Source of the DNA: Ligula intestinalis
Taxonomy: Eukaryota; Platyhelminthes; Cestoda; Diphyllobothriidea; Diphyllobothriidae
Assembly: GCA_036362985.1 (NCBI GenBank)
Contig: JAYGXS010000007.1
Location: forward strand, 19,449,074 to 19,513,073
Direction: 5' to 3'
Length of the DNA: 64,000 nucleotides
The number at the start of each line of letters is the position of its first letter. The stretch's first letter is position 1. Made by a program: the position numbers and the translations under genes. This document shows, piece by piece, positions 34,883 to 44,589 of the stretch. Under the pieces are notes generated by a model that was not told the DNA's origin, did no database searches, and saw only the letters and a program-made list of their open reading frames with translations.

Positions 34883-35549
34883 CAAACTGCAAACCCGCCT
34901 ACAAGAGCACAAACGAGCGGCCCAGAAGCTGGACCCAAACTCACAACTGGCGGCACACATCGCAGAAACTGGCCATAACTTTGACCTCCAAGGGGCGACC
35001 ATCGTAGGCCGAGGAACCTCAAAAGCCGAAAGGCTGACACTCGAGGCATGGTACTCAGATGCCAACTCAGTCAACAGGCATCTGGACCTGCCAGCGGCCT
35101 ACAAAGTATTGCGCCACTACGTTAGAAAGAGCCGGGACGAAGCCAAATCAAACGTAAGAATGGCAAGCGAACAGGAAATCACAACGAACCGGCTGGAGGA
35201 GGAGGCAGCGTTACCAGGGCCCTCGACCGGGTGACAAGGTGGCATACTAATTGCTGTTCATGACCCCCAGCCCCGCGGACAGCTAATTCGCCTACACCAA
35301 CATAATTGCCCCTCCGACCCCTCCGATCCCAGTGACAGCTAATTGACCTCCTCCCCCACCCCCCTTTTTTGCTGTTTCTAATCCCTTGATAACCTAACGA
35401 TTTCTGGCATTTGATTGGCCTTTGGCCACTATAATTATCCTCGTTTTTGGTTGCTTTCTCATCTCTGAAGATGAACACCTGTACGTGTTCGAAAGCTCAG
35501 AACAATAAATCAATTGATCTGGTGCTCGACCTGCCTTATTCCTTATCCA
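34883..35549. repeat. PLE-4 right inverted arm
   Basis: An inverted copy of the left arm. It still translates on the plus strand into the second half of the GIY-YIG domain without its N-terminus. Outside the arm the flanks differ, and I found no obvious target-site duplication. Confidence 0.85.
35462..35501 (+). ncRNA. Minimal hammerhead-like motif, PLE-4 right arm
   Basis: CTGAAGA (35465-35471) is followed by one extra T, then a six-pair helix II (GAACAC, loop CTGTAC, GTGTTC), then GAAA and GCTC. Helix III would be only two pairs, A-T and G-C, without a loop. Where other families have GAAAC-GTC this has GAAAG-CTC, so the second pair is swapped but kept. Helix I is three pairs, TCT with AGA. 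The mirror copy lies at 33619-33658 on the minus strand. Confidence 0.55.
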
Positions 35550-36049
35550 TGCAAGTACCTATATCGCGAACCTTCGCATTCATTCGGAAAGAAAACACTT
35601 ATTTTCAAACCATCAGTAATACAGGATTCTATGTTTGCCCGGAATGTGAGCCGATAAGCGTCATCTGCGTTTACTTATTCGGTCAATATTAGCTGTTTCT
35701 GCTTTTATCTTACCTTGAAAAAATTGTAGTTGGTCTCTGTATCGATAGGCTCGTTAGCACATGCCTCGTCGGAATGCACCGTCCGGAAGAATTTGTTGCC
35801 TTTCTTAGTTGTACAGGCACCAGCGATGTGAGTTTTCTCCTTTTTTCAGGTGCGGGCTTTTCAATTTTAGACGCCATATTTTACGCTCTCTATTTGCATG
35901 TGAATTTTCTTCTATATATTTACATCGAGTGGTCTACCTCGCTCTTTAAAAACTGATTTTTTCCCTGTTCGTTTACCATGAGGCCATTAGTGCACGAGGT
36001 CAAAACGCTAGGGTCATTTTGAAAGCAGTTCGATTTGTGCTATATTTGA
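35550..36049. other. No feature recognised
   Basis: AT-rich spacer between PLE-4 and the 3' part of PLE-5. It may hold the decayed 3' tail of PLE-5, but I see no arm. Confidence 0.35.
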
Positions 36050-36660
36050 CGACTTTTCCCAGGACATTTATCCATGATGTCGAAAATTGCAGTCGTTGGC
36101 AAGTATGGATTCCTTTTGAAATCCCGATGCTGTGACTTGGTGCTCTTTATTTTACTTTTTGAATAGAGGATTTCTTTTTCTGAACATTTTGGGATGATAT
36201 TTTCAAAATAGAACGTATCTCTCACTCATCCTCTCTCTGTTCCCTGCTCATTTGTGTCCTTTGTCCAGCGTATGCATGACAACTTGAGATAGGTAGTCTC
36301 ATTTCCTCACCGCTAGTTGATTTTCATGCATATGTTGGATAAAAGTTTCGCGGTTGGGCCACAACTGGTGAACGGTATTTTATGGACGAAGTCTTTTCTG
36401 TTGAAATAGTCAATTCTGTCCTTAGGGTGAAGTACTTGGCTGCGCAAAGTAGTTAAATGCTTGTGTGAAGTTTGTATCTGGTATTTTTTTAGCTGTCTGT
36501 CGATGAGCTCAAATACATGGCTTACATGTGGGGAGTTCACAATTTCGTTCACTTTGGTGTTTTAGTGAGTGCAATTCTTAAGATACCTTTTCTTCGAATT
36601 GCAGTTGGAGTACGCATGCATGAACCAAAATTGGAAGTTTCACACTTTGCGAAAAAGCTT
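36050..36660 (-). pseudogene. PLE-5, distal part: thumb and GIY-YIG start
   Basis: The minus-strand translation shows NSPHVSHVFELIDRQLKKYQ, then TLRSQVLHPKDRIDYFNRKD and VHKIPFTSCGP. His-Pro-Lys-Asp-Arg followed by a Tyr/His-Lys-Ile-Pro strand is the usual linker into the GIY-YIG domain of PLEs (compare PLE-8). It ends soon after. Its missing upstream half lies at 38521-39330, beyond the inserted PLE-6. Confidence 0.65.
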
Positions 36661-36729
36661 GAAAATATATTCTTTTAATCAACCCCGGAAGATGAAGAAG
36701 GGGCAATTTCTGGGACCAGGTTGTACTTA

Positions 36730-36770
36730 AGTTGACGTTTTAAAAGCGTTCTCGCTTCCATCGTCAGAGC
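36730..36770 (-). ncRNA. Minimal hammerhead-like motif, PLE-6 left arm
   Basis: On the minus strand CTGACGA and one extra T are followed by GGAAGCG, loop AGAA, CGCTTTT, a seven-pair helix II with wobbles. AAAACGTC follows where GAAACGTC is expected. The right arm copy at 38420-38460 (plus) has CTGACGA and an intact GAAACGTC. Helix III is two pairs without a loop. Helix I is weak in both. Confidence 0.5.
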
Positions 36771-36853
36771 GTGGTAGTCGCACTCCTGCTGGTCTCAGTG
36801 TGTCCAAAAGTGAGCCTGACGCCTGATGCCCGTGTGTCAATCGATTGTACCGA

Positions 36854-37345
36854 TCAATTTTTGTGGCTGTTTGGATTTCTCGCGCCCTTGCGGGCGCTTT
36901 CATGTGGTGCGTTAAGTCGTTTATGTGAATCCTGCGCGTTTCTACCTTCTTCACTCGCGGCTGCCGGCTGTTGATCCTGCGTATTTTTCCCCACCCAACC
37001 GATTTCTCCGTTCTTAGCAGATGTTAGCCTTCTGCGGAGTACTTGGTAGGCGGGATGAAGGTTCATGGCTCTGTTTAGTGTGCCAGTTGAGGACCAACTT
37101 TCTTACAGCAGTCTGGCCCTTTTATCGTTGGTACTGCCTATTACCCTTGAATTCTCAAAGGCCAAAGTGTGATTCTCCTGCTGAACGTGGTCATAGACCA
37201 TAGACAGCTTATCCTTGCAGTTGATTCCGAGCTGATGCTCATGCAACCTTGTGTCAAGTCGTCTGCCCGTTTCATCAACATACCATGCATTGCAGTCTTG
37301 GCATGGTATGTGGTAGTTACTGCTGATTGTTCTGTCAAAGGTCAG
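36854..37345 (-). pseudogene. PLE-6 GIY-YIG domain and tail
   Basis: The translation shows TYHIPCQDCNAWYVDETGRR, then LDTRLHEHQLGINCKDK. Further on, after a stop, come ESWSSTGTLNRAMNLHPAYQ and VLRRRLTSAKNG. The second GIY-YIG motif is WYVDETG with Gly replaced by Asp. A charged tail (EEGRNAQDSHKRLNAPHESA) leads into the left arm. At least one stop disrupts the frame. Confidence 0.75.
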
Positions 37346-37369
37346 GTCAGGTAAATTCAGGTTTTGATT

Positions 37370-37880
37370 GAAGGAAATACAGGTAAATACCTTTGAACTC
37401 CCTATTGGTACCGTTTTTTCAATGTCTTTGATCTGCAGAACATTTCAGAACAGTGGCGTTGCCAGAAATTTGAGGGCCGACAGTGAAAAACTCCTTAGGC
37501 ATTGTTCAGAAGTCTAGGGGTTTGAATGCCATTTGACAGATTTAAGGAGAAAAACTGTCGCCCGGGGGGTGGGGGTGGAGGGGGGGGGGTGCAGAGTATA
37601 TTCGAAGCGGATGGCCTGTGCTAAGAGTGTTTGAAGTATGTCAGGGAGAGTCAAACGCGGTTCTTGCCATAATAACAAGGGTCCCACGAAGAGAAGTTTG
37701 CGGAGGTCACGCGAACCTCATCGAGTTTCGGCGATGCGCCCATCGTGTACCTTGTTGGTTTAACGAGTCTGCCTACTAATTGACAGAAGAAATGTAATCG
37801 GTAGTTTTCTAAACAAATATATTACAGAAAATTAGCGAGACATATTTTTTTATAATAAGATTATTCCACAATTTGCATTC
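37370..37880. other. Insertion splitting PLE-6, with G-run
   Basis: About 500 bp that does not read as PLE separates the thumb from the GIY-YIG domain. At 37451 the word CAGTGGCGTTGCCAG resembles the terminal repeat of some DNA transposons (hAT-like), but I could not find a matching opposite end. At 37564-37589 runs of six, five, two and ten G could form a G-quadruplex. The identity of the insert is unknown. Confidence 0.4.
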
Positions 37881-38215
37881 GGCAACTGGCAGTTTATTTT
37901 CGGGGGCTCAGTGGCTATTTGCAGCGGGTCTCTGGGCCTCATGATCTGCTGTTCGATGGTTGACTCCAGCCTATTAGTCACACCGATCCTGAACGGTTTC
38001 AGGATTATTGCAATGGCCTCTGATACATGCTTTACACAAAGGATTGCGAGCCAGAACTTAGGGTCCTTTCCTTTCTACCGCTCATAGTGCGGTTTCTTAA
38101 GACACTTGCGAACAAAAGATTTTGGATAACTGTAGGCCTGAAATAGGGCATACAAGTACTTAATCTCTCCCTTTCTCCCACTTTCGTCACTGCAGTGTGT
38201 CCGAACGCGTTGGGA
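37880..38215 (-). pseudogene. PLE-6 reverse transcriptase thumb remnant
   Basis: The translation shows RVRTHCSDESGRKGEIKYLY, then AYSYPKSFVRKCLKK, then after a stop ILKPFRIGVTNRLEST and IMRPRDPL. These follow the order RA-x-T, YP-x-SF, and (M)RP-K/R-D seen in the other copies here. The palm with YVDD is absent on this side. Confidence 0.65.
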
Positions 38216-38419
38216 AGACGCCTTGACACAAGGTTGCATGAGCATTAGCTCGCAATCAACTGCAAGGATGCACATAAACGATTTAACGCACCACATGGAA
38301 GCGCCCGTGAGGGCGCGAGAAATTCAAACAGCCACAAAAACTGATCAGTACAAACAATTAACACACGGGCATCAGGCTGACGTTTGGACACACTGACACC
38401 AGCAGGAGTACAACTATCA

Positions 38420-38460
38420 CGCTCTGACGATGGAAGCGAGAACGCCTTTGAAACGTCAAC
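38420..38460 (+). ncRNA. Minimal hammerhead-like motif, PLE-6 right arm
   Basis: CTGACGA (38424-38430), a helix II of GGAAGCG with CGCCTTT, then GAAA-CGTC (38450-38457). All core bases match the hammerhead consensus apart from the extra T after the first core strand, which this family, PLE-4 and PLE-3 share. Confidence 0.5.
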
Positions 38461-38520
38461 TTAAGTACAACCTGGTCCCAGAAATCGCCCCTTCTTCTTC
38501 ATCTTCCGGGAGGATTAAAG

Positions 38521-39330
38521 GGCTTTTATGTCTGCACCTCGAATTTTTGCGCATATTCGTCTGAAAATATATTTTATTTCTGCCCGATATGCTTAATCAG
38601 CTCCAAAGTGTTTTTTGCGCTCGACATAGCAAGCAGTTATCGAAGTTGTTTTTATGGGATATTGGAGATTACTTCTAAACTATAACGTGACCTCGGAGTA
38701 TATGTCGTGACGATTAACGGAAGTATGGGATGTTCCATCGGTCTTCCTGTGTACACGGAGAGCTAGGAATTGGAGTTGTTCGAATGTGCATTAAGTTCCT
38801 GCGAAGGTTTAGTCAAGATTTGGATTAAACCATTTTAGTTTACCTCTTTTGACGATGAAAATGGTATCGTCTTCGTAGTGCAATCGCATTCATTTATTAA
38901 CTGTAGGGAGGGCCTCAGCTTCTCATTTTTGCATCGCAGTTTCCACCAAAAAGCCGGAGGCCGATGAGGGTGCCTTTTATTATTTGGCAAAGTGAAACAT
39001 TTGTTGCTTAAAAATGCTCGGGGATTTATAGAAGCACGTCCACAGATATATATTGGTAGCGTGGGCTTGCAGGAATTTGGCGTACATATCCTTGCTATGT
39101 CTGGAGACTGGACGGGAAGAAATAAATAGTAACACTATTATTTCATCTAGGACCTGCAAAAAGACTTGTATAGAGGGTTCTGAGCTCTTTGTAGGTGGAT
39201 AGAGTTGATGAACTAACCAATCGGGCATTTTGCAGTTTGTTAGACCGGTTAAGCAGGCTATCGGTCGCAGTGGAAGACGAATAGTGTGCATTGTGTGAAA
39301 TCCATATGATTCGGAAATCACTAGTTCATC
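38521..39330 (-). pseudogene. PLE-5, proximal part: reverse transcriptase
   Basis: The minus-strand translation begins with RLPLRPIACLTGLTNCKMPD, then WLVHQLYPP, SSEPSIQVFLQVLDEI. This is the N-terminal reverse transcriptase block (compare the usual PLRPI ... AKWLA). After a deletion it resumes at HYEDDTIFIVKR, near 38845-38885, the YVDD box with Glu for Val. Then come ELQFLALRVHRKTDGTSHTS and RSNLQYPIK. It ends with AEIKYIFRRICAKI, where PLE-6 was inserted. Stops and frame changes mark it as old. Confidence 0.7.
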
Positions 39331-41760
39331 CTATTTCAAATATTTTGCTAGAAATCCATAAATAAACGCTTAAAGATGCTATTACTTAAAGTATGCAAGG
39401 AAGTAAAAAAAGAAACGTTTCTTCCTAATAGCCAGATTTGGGTTTTTAATGGCATAAAAATCAATGGGAAAAGGCATTTACCATAGTCATTTTTGCAAAG
39501 GTTACATTTTACAGGCGGTAAAAATTGATCTCCCTTAGCAGCCAGTATCCCAAATCGACTGACATACTTCAGGATTGTGCTGCAGAATAATCAATCTTAC
39601 AAATATATTGAAGTTATTTGTTTACATTGAAAAAGGTTTCAGAATTTCGTTGATAATTTTTGAGCTTGGGAATTTGCTGTATATATGTATCAATAAGTAA
39701 CTCTCCCCAAGAACGAAATAACGTTTTATGTGTGAGTTTCTAGGCGGAAGGTTTACACAAAACGTTTAACCCTACATTATTTTTAGATCAGTCGGCGTGT
39801 CCTAAATTAAGGAATCTGGTCGTTTCTCTCGTGGTCTATGTACCTTCATCTAAGTCTATATTTATGCCTCTGTCAGATGTACTGTTTTGCGATCAATGCC
39901 CCTGAAACCGGCACCGAAAATGGGGATGCGATGCCATTAAAGTGTTGGCGCGTGGCTTCCAGTGAAAAAAGTGTTGAGTCTCTTAAGTGCCAGTCGATGA
40001 GAATATGTATGCCTGAGAGAAAGATTTCCCTATCTGTCATTAATAAACAACAGCACAAATCGTACAGTGTATTTCGTGGACAATTTTATTGCGGTTGATT
40101 CAGGTACCTCTTTACCTTTTTATAGATTTGTGGGCCAGTTGTCTCTGAGGCTTTATTAGATGTCTTTTGTCGGCTAGTTTCAATGATAGTTTACGAAAAA
40201 CGGGCTTGATAAAGAAAAGCGACGAAGTTTTGGGAGCCTATTTAACCTATGCGTCTACGGTGTGACACAATTCATACAGTGATGGCTTTTTTCTCCTCAA
40301 CAATCCCAAGGAATTGTTTTTCAATGTCTGCTCTTATTTCCCTTTGTTTCAGTGCATTAGCTCGTGTCAGTTGGCATCGATAATAAGCTTGTTTGCGTGA
40401 TATCACAACAGGTATATCAAAAAATAAGAAGTTCAAAGGTTCACACCTATATTTTCCTCAAATTAACTGAACTGAACATAGGAAAATATAGTACAACGCC
40501 TCCAGGAAAGAAAATATACCCCTAGAGCTCTAGATAACTAGTCGAAAAAGAATACACCAACGACTATATATTACTTAAAATCCACAACAATGGCATATCG
40601 CAGTACGCGATAGTGTTCATAATCGGAACATCAAGCTCCGACCTTCCCATGTAGCTATGCTGTAAAAATTAAAATTAATTCTATTCGCACATCAGCGCAG
40701 TTTATAAATAAGCGAAAAGGCTTTAAAGGTGTTGAGGACAAAATAATAAGGTATTTTGACGTCATCTCATGACTGAACTCCTGCGGACGCCGTACTTGAG
40801 GTCTTCAGATTGTGTTAAAAAACAAAAGTTTCGTTTGGCGAAATATACTGTGAATATTTCAATAAGGCAAATCTAAGTTCATCAAGATTTCGCTTTTTGC
40901 GGAACCTGTTATTTAGAAATAAGAAGTTACGGCACTTTGCACAGTTAATTTAAAGTGGTGTGTACGTAATTTTGGAAACACACTTGTTATCACAAAAAAT
41001 ATATTATTGAATTATATTAAAACCACCTAACTCCCACATTATCAGAAAATAAATCTAAATTTGAAACAGACTGTGATGAAGAATGCGCGTCCCCATACGT
41101 GCTTAAATATTTGAATGGTCGAGAATATGCGAGGCCCAGATAGCTAAAAGGATGAAGGCAAAAGGTTCTCTGGGACCATGGGTTTATTTGTCCGAAGTTT
41201 TGAAACGTCAGACAAGTACAAAAAACCGAGGCGAACTCTCACTTCGAATCATATACCAGACACTAGCACACATCTCTAAAGGTCTAAGCATGCAAGTGCT
41301 AGCCACAGCCGAGTTAGTGGCAATTTGTTTCGTAAAAACCAGCGTGCTGCCGAAAAAAGACGCTGTTTCAGACGGTTTATCTCATTTTGCCGTCTACAAG
41401 TGGGCATCATATGCCGCCTAGAGCCACGCCAAACAGTCACATGCGCCGTGGTTTGACGTACAGACCTCAAACACAGCCTACCGTGAGCATATAGCTCCTT
41501 CCCCGCAATGCGAAACCAAACGTCTCAACATGCTGACTCCACCATTTAAGAGATGAGAATACAAAGCGGTGATTAATTGTCCCCCCGCCCCAACCTTAAG
41601 AACCCTATCAGACTTATGCAAAGGCCTGATGATAAGTGATCGAGAACGGCTATGGGGAAAAGCTACTTTTAAATCGTTACATGGGAATGTTTTCAGAAAT
41701 CACAGACTAAATGAACGCTAGAAACCTGATTTACTCACAGCAACATATGCCTTGAGCTTA
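39331..41760. other. No clear feature; possible PLE terminal scrap
   Basis: AT-rich sequence. At about 41150-41260 the words GGGTTTATTTGTCCG and TTTTGAAACGTCAGACAAG recall the GTC half of the PLE hammerhead-like motif, but the CTGANGA half is missing. Open frames in this stretch are short and without motifs. Confidence 0.35.
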
Positions 41761-41780
41761 CAGGGGTATTCATTGATATA

Positions 41781-41884
41781 AACTCCTGTATGCATTTATA
41801 TAGACCCCTGTATGCATTTACATAGACCCCTGTATGCATTAATATAGACCCCTGTATGCATTAATATAGACCCCTGTATGCATT
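41781..41884. repeat. 22-bp sub-terminal repeats in the left arm
   Basis: Five near-perfect units based on GACCCCTGTATGCATTAATA plus TA. The right arm carries only two (about 42475-42512), so unit number changed after the arms formed. Such repeats may be transposase-binding sites by inference. Confidence 0.85.
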
Positions 41885-42046
41885 ATAATATTTTCGTCGG
41901 GCACCAAGGTGATTGCATTCGCATAAATTCTCCTGATGCTTATGAGTATAGGCGTATTTCTTTCAACAGGCACCAATGACAACCGCTTTCTCGAGTAATT
42001 GATTGTTTTTTATGATTCTTGAAACGGTGGACTGTGACGTCAGCAC

Positions 42047-42262
42047 CTACAGGATCCCCAATTTCTGAACGATTTCTCTCTCGATCATCTCGTTTTGAGC
42101 ATTGACCATCTCAGCAACAAGCTGTTTAGTTGTTTTCGATGTTTGTTTCGGCCTTCTCTTCTCAAAAGTGGTTTTTAAATCTTGCTCGTAATTTTCCTTC
42201 TTGCTCAGGTTTTTTGCAATTCTTTTGACTGCTGAGTAAGAAAAATTGAGTGTCTCGCCTGC
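42047..42262 (-). pseudogene. Tc1/mariner transposase N-terminal remnant
   Basis: The frame reads AGETLNFSYSAVKRIAKNLS and KKENYEQDLKTT. A basic hinge RRPKQTSKTTKQ follows, then LVAEMVNAQNEM and REIVQKLGIL to a TAG. Beyond the stop the same frame continues with TSQSTVSRII. Two helix-turn-helix-like parts joined by a GRPK-type hook match the paired-like DNA-binding domain of Tc1 transposases. The catalytic DDE domain is absent. Confidence 0.65.
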
Positions 42263-42527
42263 CTACTCCAGAGGAATTTCCTGCTCAGGAATTGGGGATC
42301 CTGCAGGTGCCGACGTCACGGTTCACCGTTTCAAGAATCATGAACACAATCAATTACTCGAGAAAGCGTTTGTCATTGGTGCCTGTAGAAAGAAATACAC
42401 CCACACTCATAAAAATCTGGAGAATTTATGCGAATGCCATTGCCTTGGTGCCTGACGAAAATAGTACAATGCATACAGGGGACTACATAAATGCATACAG
42501 GGGTCTATATAAATGAATATCCCTGTA

Positions 42528-43142
42528 TCTTGCATTTCGGGAACACCAATTGAGCTGTCGAATGAAAACTCACTGTTCTTAATAGCACAGTCGATATCCG
42601 TCTGGCATTTTTTGTTAAAGTATATGACAAGGGTACTGAAAGAAGAGAAGTTCCAGACTTATGACCTTTCATGCTGCAAAAACCTACCAGCTTGCGGTCC
42701 CTGGAGTATTTTAGGAATGTAGTTGCCCTTATCGGAAGTCAGGCAATAAATCCATCTGTTTCAAACAGAACACAAACCGACACATTCTCTCGTTGCTAAC
42801 TCTCAGTTCTGAGTTGACTTCTTCAAAGGGAAATGAGATTACTTTCAAATTGAATGAAACATCCCGTCACAGAATTAAGAAGAGCAGTTGGCGAACATGC
42901 GCAAGCTTTTTATAAACTCTCATCATGCCAATGCATGTACCTGCGAACGCGGACAAAAGTAAGCATTCGGTCAGTTACGTTCATCATCTCATGCAAGTGA
43001 GCCATGGAGTAAGTGGAGCAATCGAGCGTCGTAAGAAGAGACGGTTGGTTACGCGACGGTGAGTGTTTGCTGGAACCACTCTAAGGAGAAGGAAAGACAG
43101 AGAAATAGAGCGGAAACGTGTACACCATTAAGGGTCGGGTAG
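42528..43142. other. No feature recognised
   Basis: Non-coding sequence between the Tc1 element and the SINE array. Confidence 0.4.
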
Positions 43143-43390
43143 TATGGCTGGCAAAGACAAGGGAGACTGGAATGGTCATGTCTGGCTTATTAGCCGTCGT
43201 CAGCCAATCATACCGAACCCCAAGTGGTGCAACACCAAAGGCTCGTACTCGGTACCTTTTAGATCAGAGGATAAGGCTCATACCATTGAGCCACGAGCTC
43301 GTTTTCTTGCTGGTTTTGTTCGGCATATATGAGAATTTGTTAATGAGATTTCACCAACCGCTAACAGTACTCACATATCCTACTTGGCAT
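43143..43390 (-). mobile_element. tRNA-headed SINE, copy 12
   Basis: On the minus strand the leader words GTTAGCGGTTGGTGAAATC and AAAACCAGCAAGAAAACGAG lead into a head with GCTCGTGGCTCAATGGTATG and a decayed B box. GGGTTCGGTATGATTGG and a good ribozyme-like body follow. The tail is CTCCCTTGTCTTTGCC. It begins a mixed-orientation array that runs to about 44.6 kb. Confidence 0.75.
43165..43209 (-). ncRNA. Hammerhead-like fold in SINE copy 12
   Basis: Helix I: GATTGG pairs with CCAGTC at all six positions. Core: CTGACGA. Helix II: CGGCT, loop AATA, AGCCA, four pairs beyond a C-A base. The second core strand is GACA in place of GAAA. Helix III: ATG, loop AC, CAT, then T. One core base (A14) is altered, so activity is doubtful, but every stem is present. 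Confidence 0.55.
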
Positions 43391-43439
43391 GGGTCTCATT
43401 CATCGGGCCCTGAAAACAGCCAAGGCAGGTAAGGACAAG

Positions 43440-43520
43440 CAAGTCTGTTTTGCTTTGGGTCTGGGTATAACTGACTGGCAACAGCGAATGAGTCCGAAGT
43501 GGCCTTCCTAGTCTTAAGAC
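43440..43520 (+). mobile_element. tRNA-headed SINE, partial copy 13
   Basis: Only the body remains: GGTCTGGGTATAACTGACTG, GCGAATGAGTCCGAAGTGG and CCTTCCTAGTC. Head and tail are missing. Confidence 0.5.
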
Positions 43521-43544
43521 AGTAACCCTAGCAGGTCATTCACC

Positions 43545-43620
43545 CAGCAAAGACACAGGAGACTGGACTGACCATTTATAGCTTATTCTTCATCACAAGA
43601 CTTTCATACTCAAGCCCAAG
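43545..43620 (-). mobile_element. tRNA-headed SINE, partial copy 14
   Basis: Minus-strand body fragment: GTATGAAAGTCTTGTGATGA, AGAATAAGCTATAAATGG and TCAGTCCAGTCTCCTGTG. It lies between plus-strand pieces, so this part of the array has been rearranged. Confidence 0.45.
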
Positions 43621-44030
43621 ATTACACAGTCTTCTTTGTCCATACTACTAGCTGCTACAGCTGCTGTCAAGGCCCGAAAAAATGAGATGTTATTAAAGCA
43701 GGACTAGTGAGCTCTGTTAGCTATCCCTGAACGTTCATCAACGCGTGCTCATATCTGCCGAACTTAACCAGCAAGACAACGAGCTGGGGGTTCAATGGTT
43801 ATGGCGTTAGACTCTGCTTGGAAAGTTCATGCCTCGGGTGTTGCAACACTTGGGGCTGTTAATGACTGATTTTCACCGTCTAAGAAGCCAGTAATGGCTA
43901 TTCAAGTCGCCCTGGTCTTCACTGCCAATACTTTCTGCATAAAAGCCACTGAGGCTAATGTCGGGCCCCGAGAGCGGGAAAAGTGAGTTCTGTTAGCGGT
44001 CGGTGAATGTTAGTGAATGAGTAAATTGAC
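43621..44030 (+). mobile_element. tRNA-headed SINE, tandem unit(s), copy 15
   Basis: A tail piece (CTTCTTTGTCC ... CTGCTGTCAAGGCCCGAAAA) runs into a leader (GTGAGCTCTGTTAGC, CCAGCAAGACAACGAGCTGG). A head with GGGTTCAATGGTTATGGCG follows, then a decayed body and a further tail ending CGGGCCCCGAGAGCGGG. A second leader, GTGAGTTCTGTTAGCGGTCG, comes next. The tail-to-leader junction shows that units can be tandem, with a period of roughly 300-350 bp. Confidence 0.65.
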
Positions 44031-44387
44031 CGTTAGTCACGCCTAGCTCGGAACTTGCCTAGAACGAGTTGTATACTAAGTACGTGCAAGTAACTGTATT
44101 AACAAATTTCAGGTGGGGGTGAATATAGCGAACGGTGACCAGTCTACTGGATCCATTGGACGCTTTTTAGCTTCACATCAAGCCCAACACACAAAAGCTT
44201 AATTTTTTTATTGATACTATAGAGGAATTTGCACAATAAAGGGTATTTTGTTCTTCAACATATTTACACAGTTCTCTATAGATATTCATTTGTGCGTAAG
44301 TGCTTACCAATTAACTGAAGGACACACTCACTCACGAGCTCCGGTAGCAGCCGAAGGGCGGCTAGTATTGAGCGAAAAAAGAACAGA

Positions 44388-44575
44388 GAGACTACAATTT
44401 CTATTTAGGGCTTATAAGCCGTCATAAGCCCGTCAAAGCAAACTCATGACGAGTTCAAACCTCGGGTGGTGCATCAATTGGGGTTGTGTATGACAGACTA
44501 ACGACAGCCAATAAGCCAAACGTGGAAACCCTAGTCTCCCTCGTCTCTGTCAGTAATGTCATTCTGTCTAACAGA
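44388..44575 (+). mobile_element. tRNA-headed SINE, copy 16 with inverted scrap
   Basis: A minus-strand ribozyme-like scrap (44388-44440: GACGGGCTTATGACGGC, TTATAAGCCC) is fused to a plus-strand unit. The plus unit starts at the B-box-like GACGAGTTCAAACC and continues through GGTGGTGCATCAATTGGGG, GACAGACTAACGACAGCC and CTAGTCTCCCTCGTCTC. In the plus body (44492-44536) the second core strand is lost. Confidence 0.55.
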
Positions 44576-44589
44576 ATACAATATTCGTT

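Larger units (their letters stand above)
33571..35549 (-). mobile_element. PLE-4: youngest PLE, 667-bp inverted arms
   Basis: The left arm (33571-34237) and right arm (34883-35549) are both 667 bp and nearly identical as inverted copies; I saw only a handful of differences, mainly in the outer 100 bp. The unique centre of 645 bp codes for reverse transcriptase on the minus strand. The left arm holds the matching GIY-YIG and 3' tail in sense. The right arm is the antisense copy, joined exactly where the reverse transcriptase frame is cut off. Arm identity and a nearly open frame indicate a recent insertion. Confidence 0.9.
36665..38520 (-). mobile_element. PLE-6: PLE inserted into PLE-5, inverted arms
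   Basis: The left arm (36665-36932) and right arm (about 38270-38515) are inverted copies and share AGGTTGTACTTAAGTTGACG, the hammerhead-like motif and GCGCCC...GGGCGCTT words. The main copy runs on the minus strand: thumb at 38215-37880, an inserted stretch at about 37880-37370, GIY-YIG at 37345-37000, tail, and 3' end at 36665. The right arm carries a plus-strand GIY-YIG scrap (GRRLDTRLHEH, from 38208) fused to the same tail. Sequences outside both ends code for reverse transcriptase of another PLE, so this is a nested insertion. Confidence 0.75.
41761..42525 (-). mobile_element. Foldback Tc1/mariner element
   Basis: A 765-bp unit begins with CAGGGGTATTCATTGATATA and ends with its inverse, TATAAATGAATATCCCTG. 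TA lies on both sides (41759-41760 and 42526-42527), the target duplication of Tc1/mariner elements. The arms are long, about 310 bp on the left and about 240 bp on the right, and pair up to about 42072/42285. They contain sub-terminal repeats and part of the transposase region. The central spacer codes for a transposase N-terminus on the minus strand. It is non-autonomous, derived from a full element by internal inversion. Confidence 0.8.

Noticed and set aside
36771..36974. Plus-strand frames across the PLE-6 left arm
   Set aside because: The coding direction there is minus, shown by the tail shared with the right arm.
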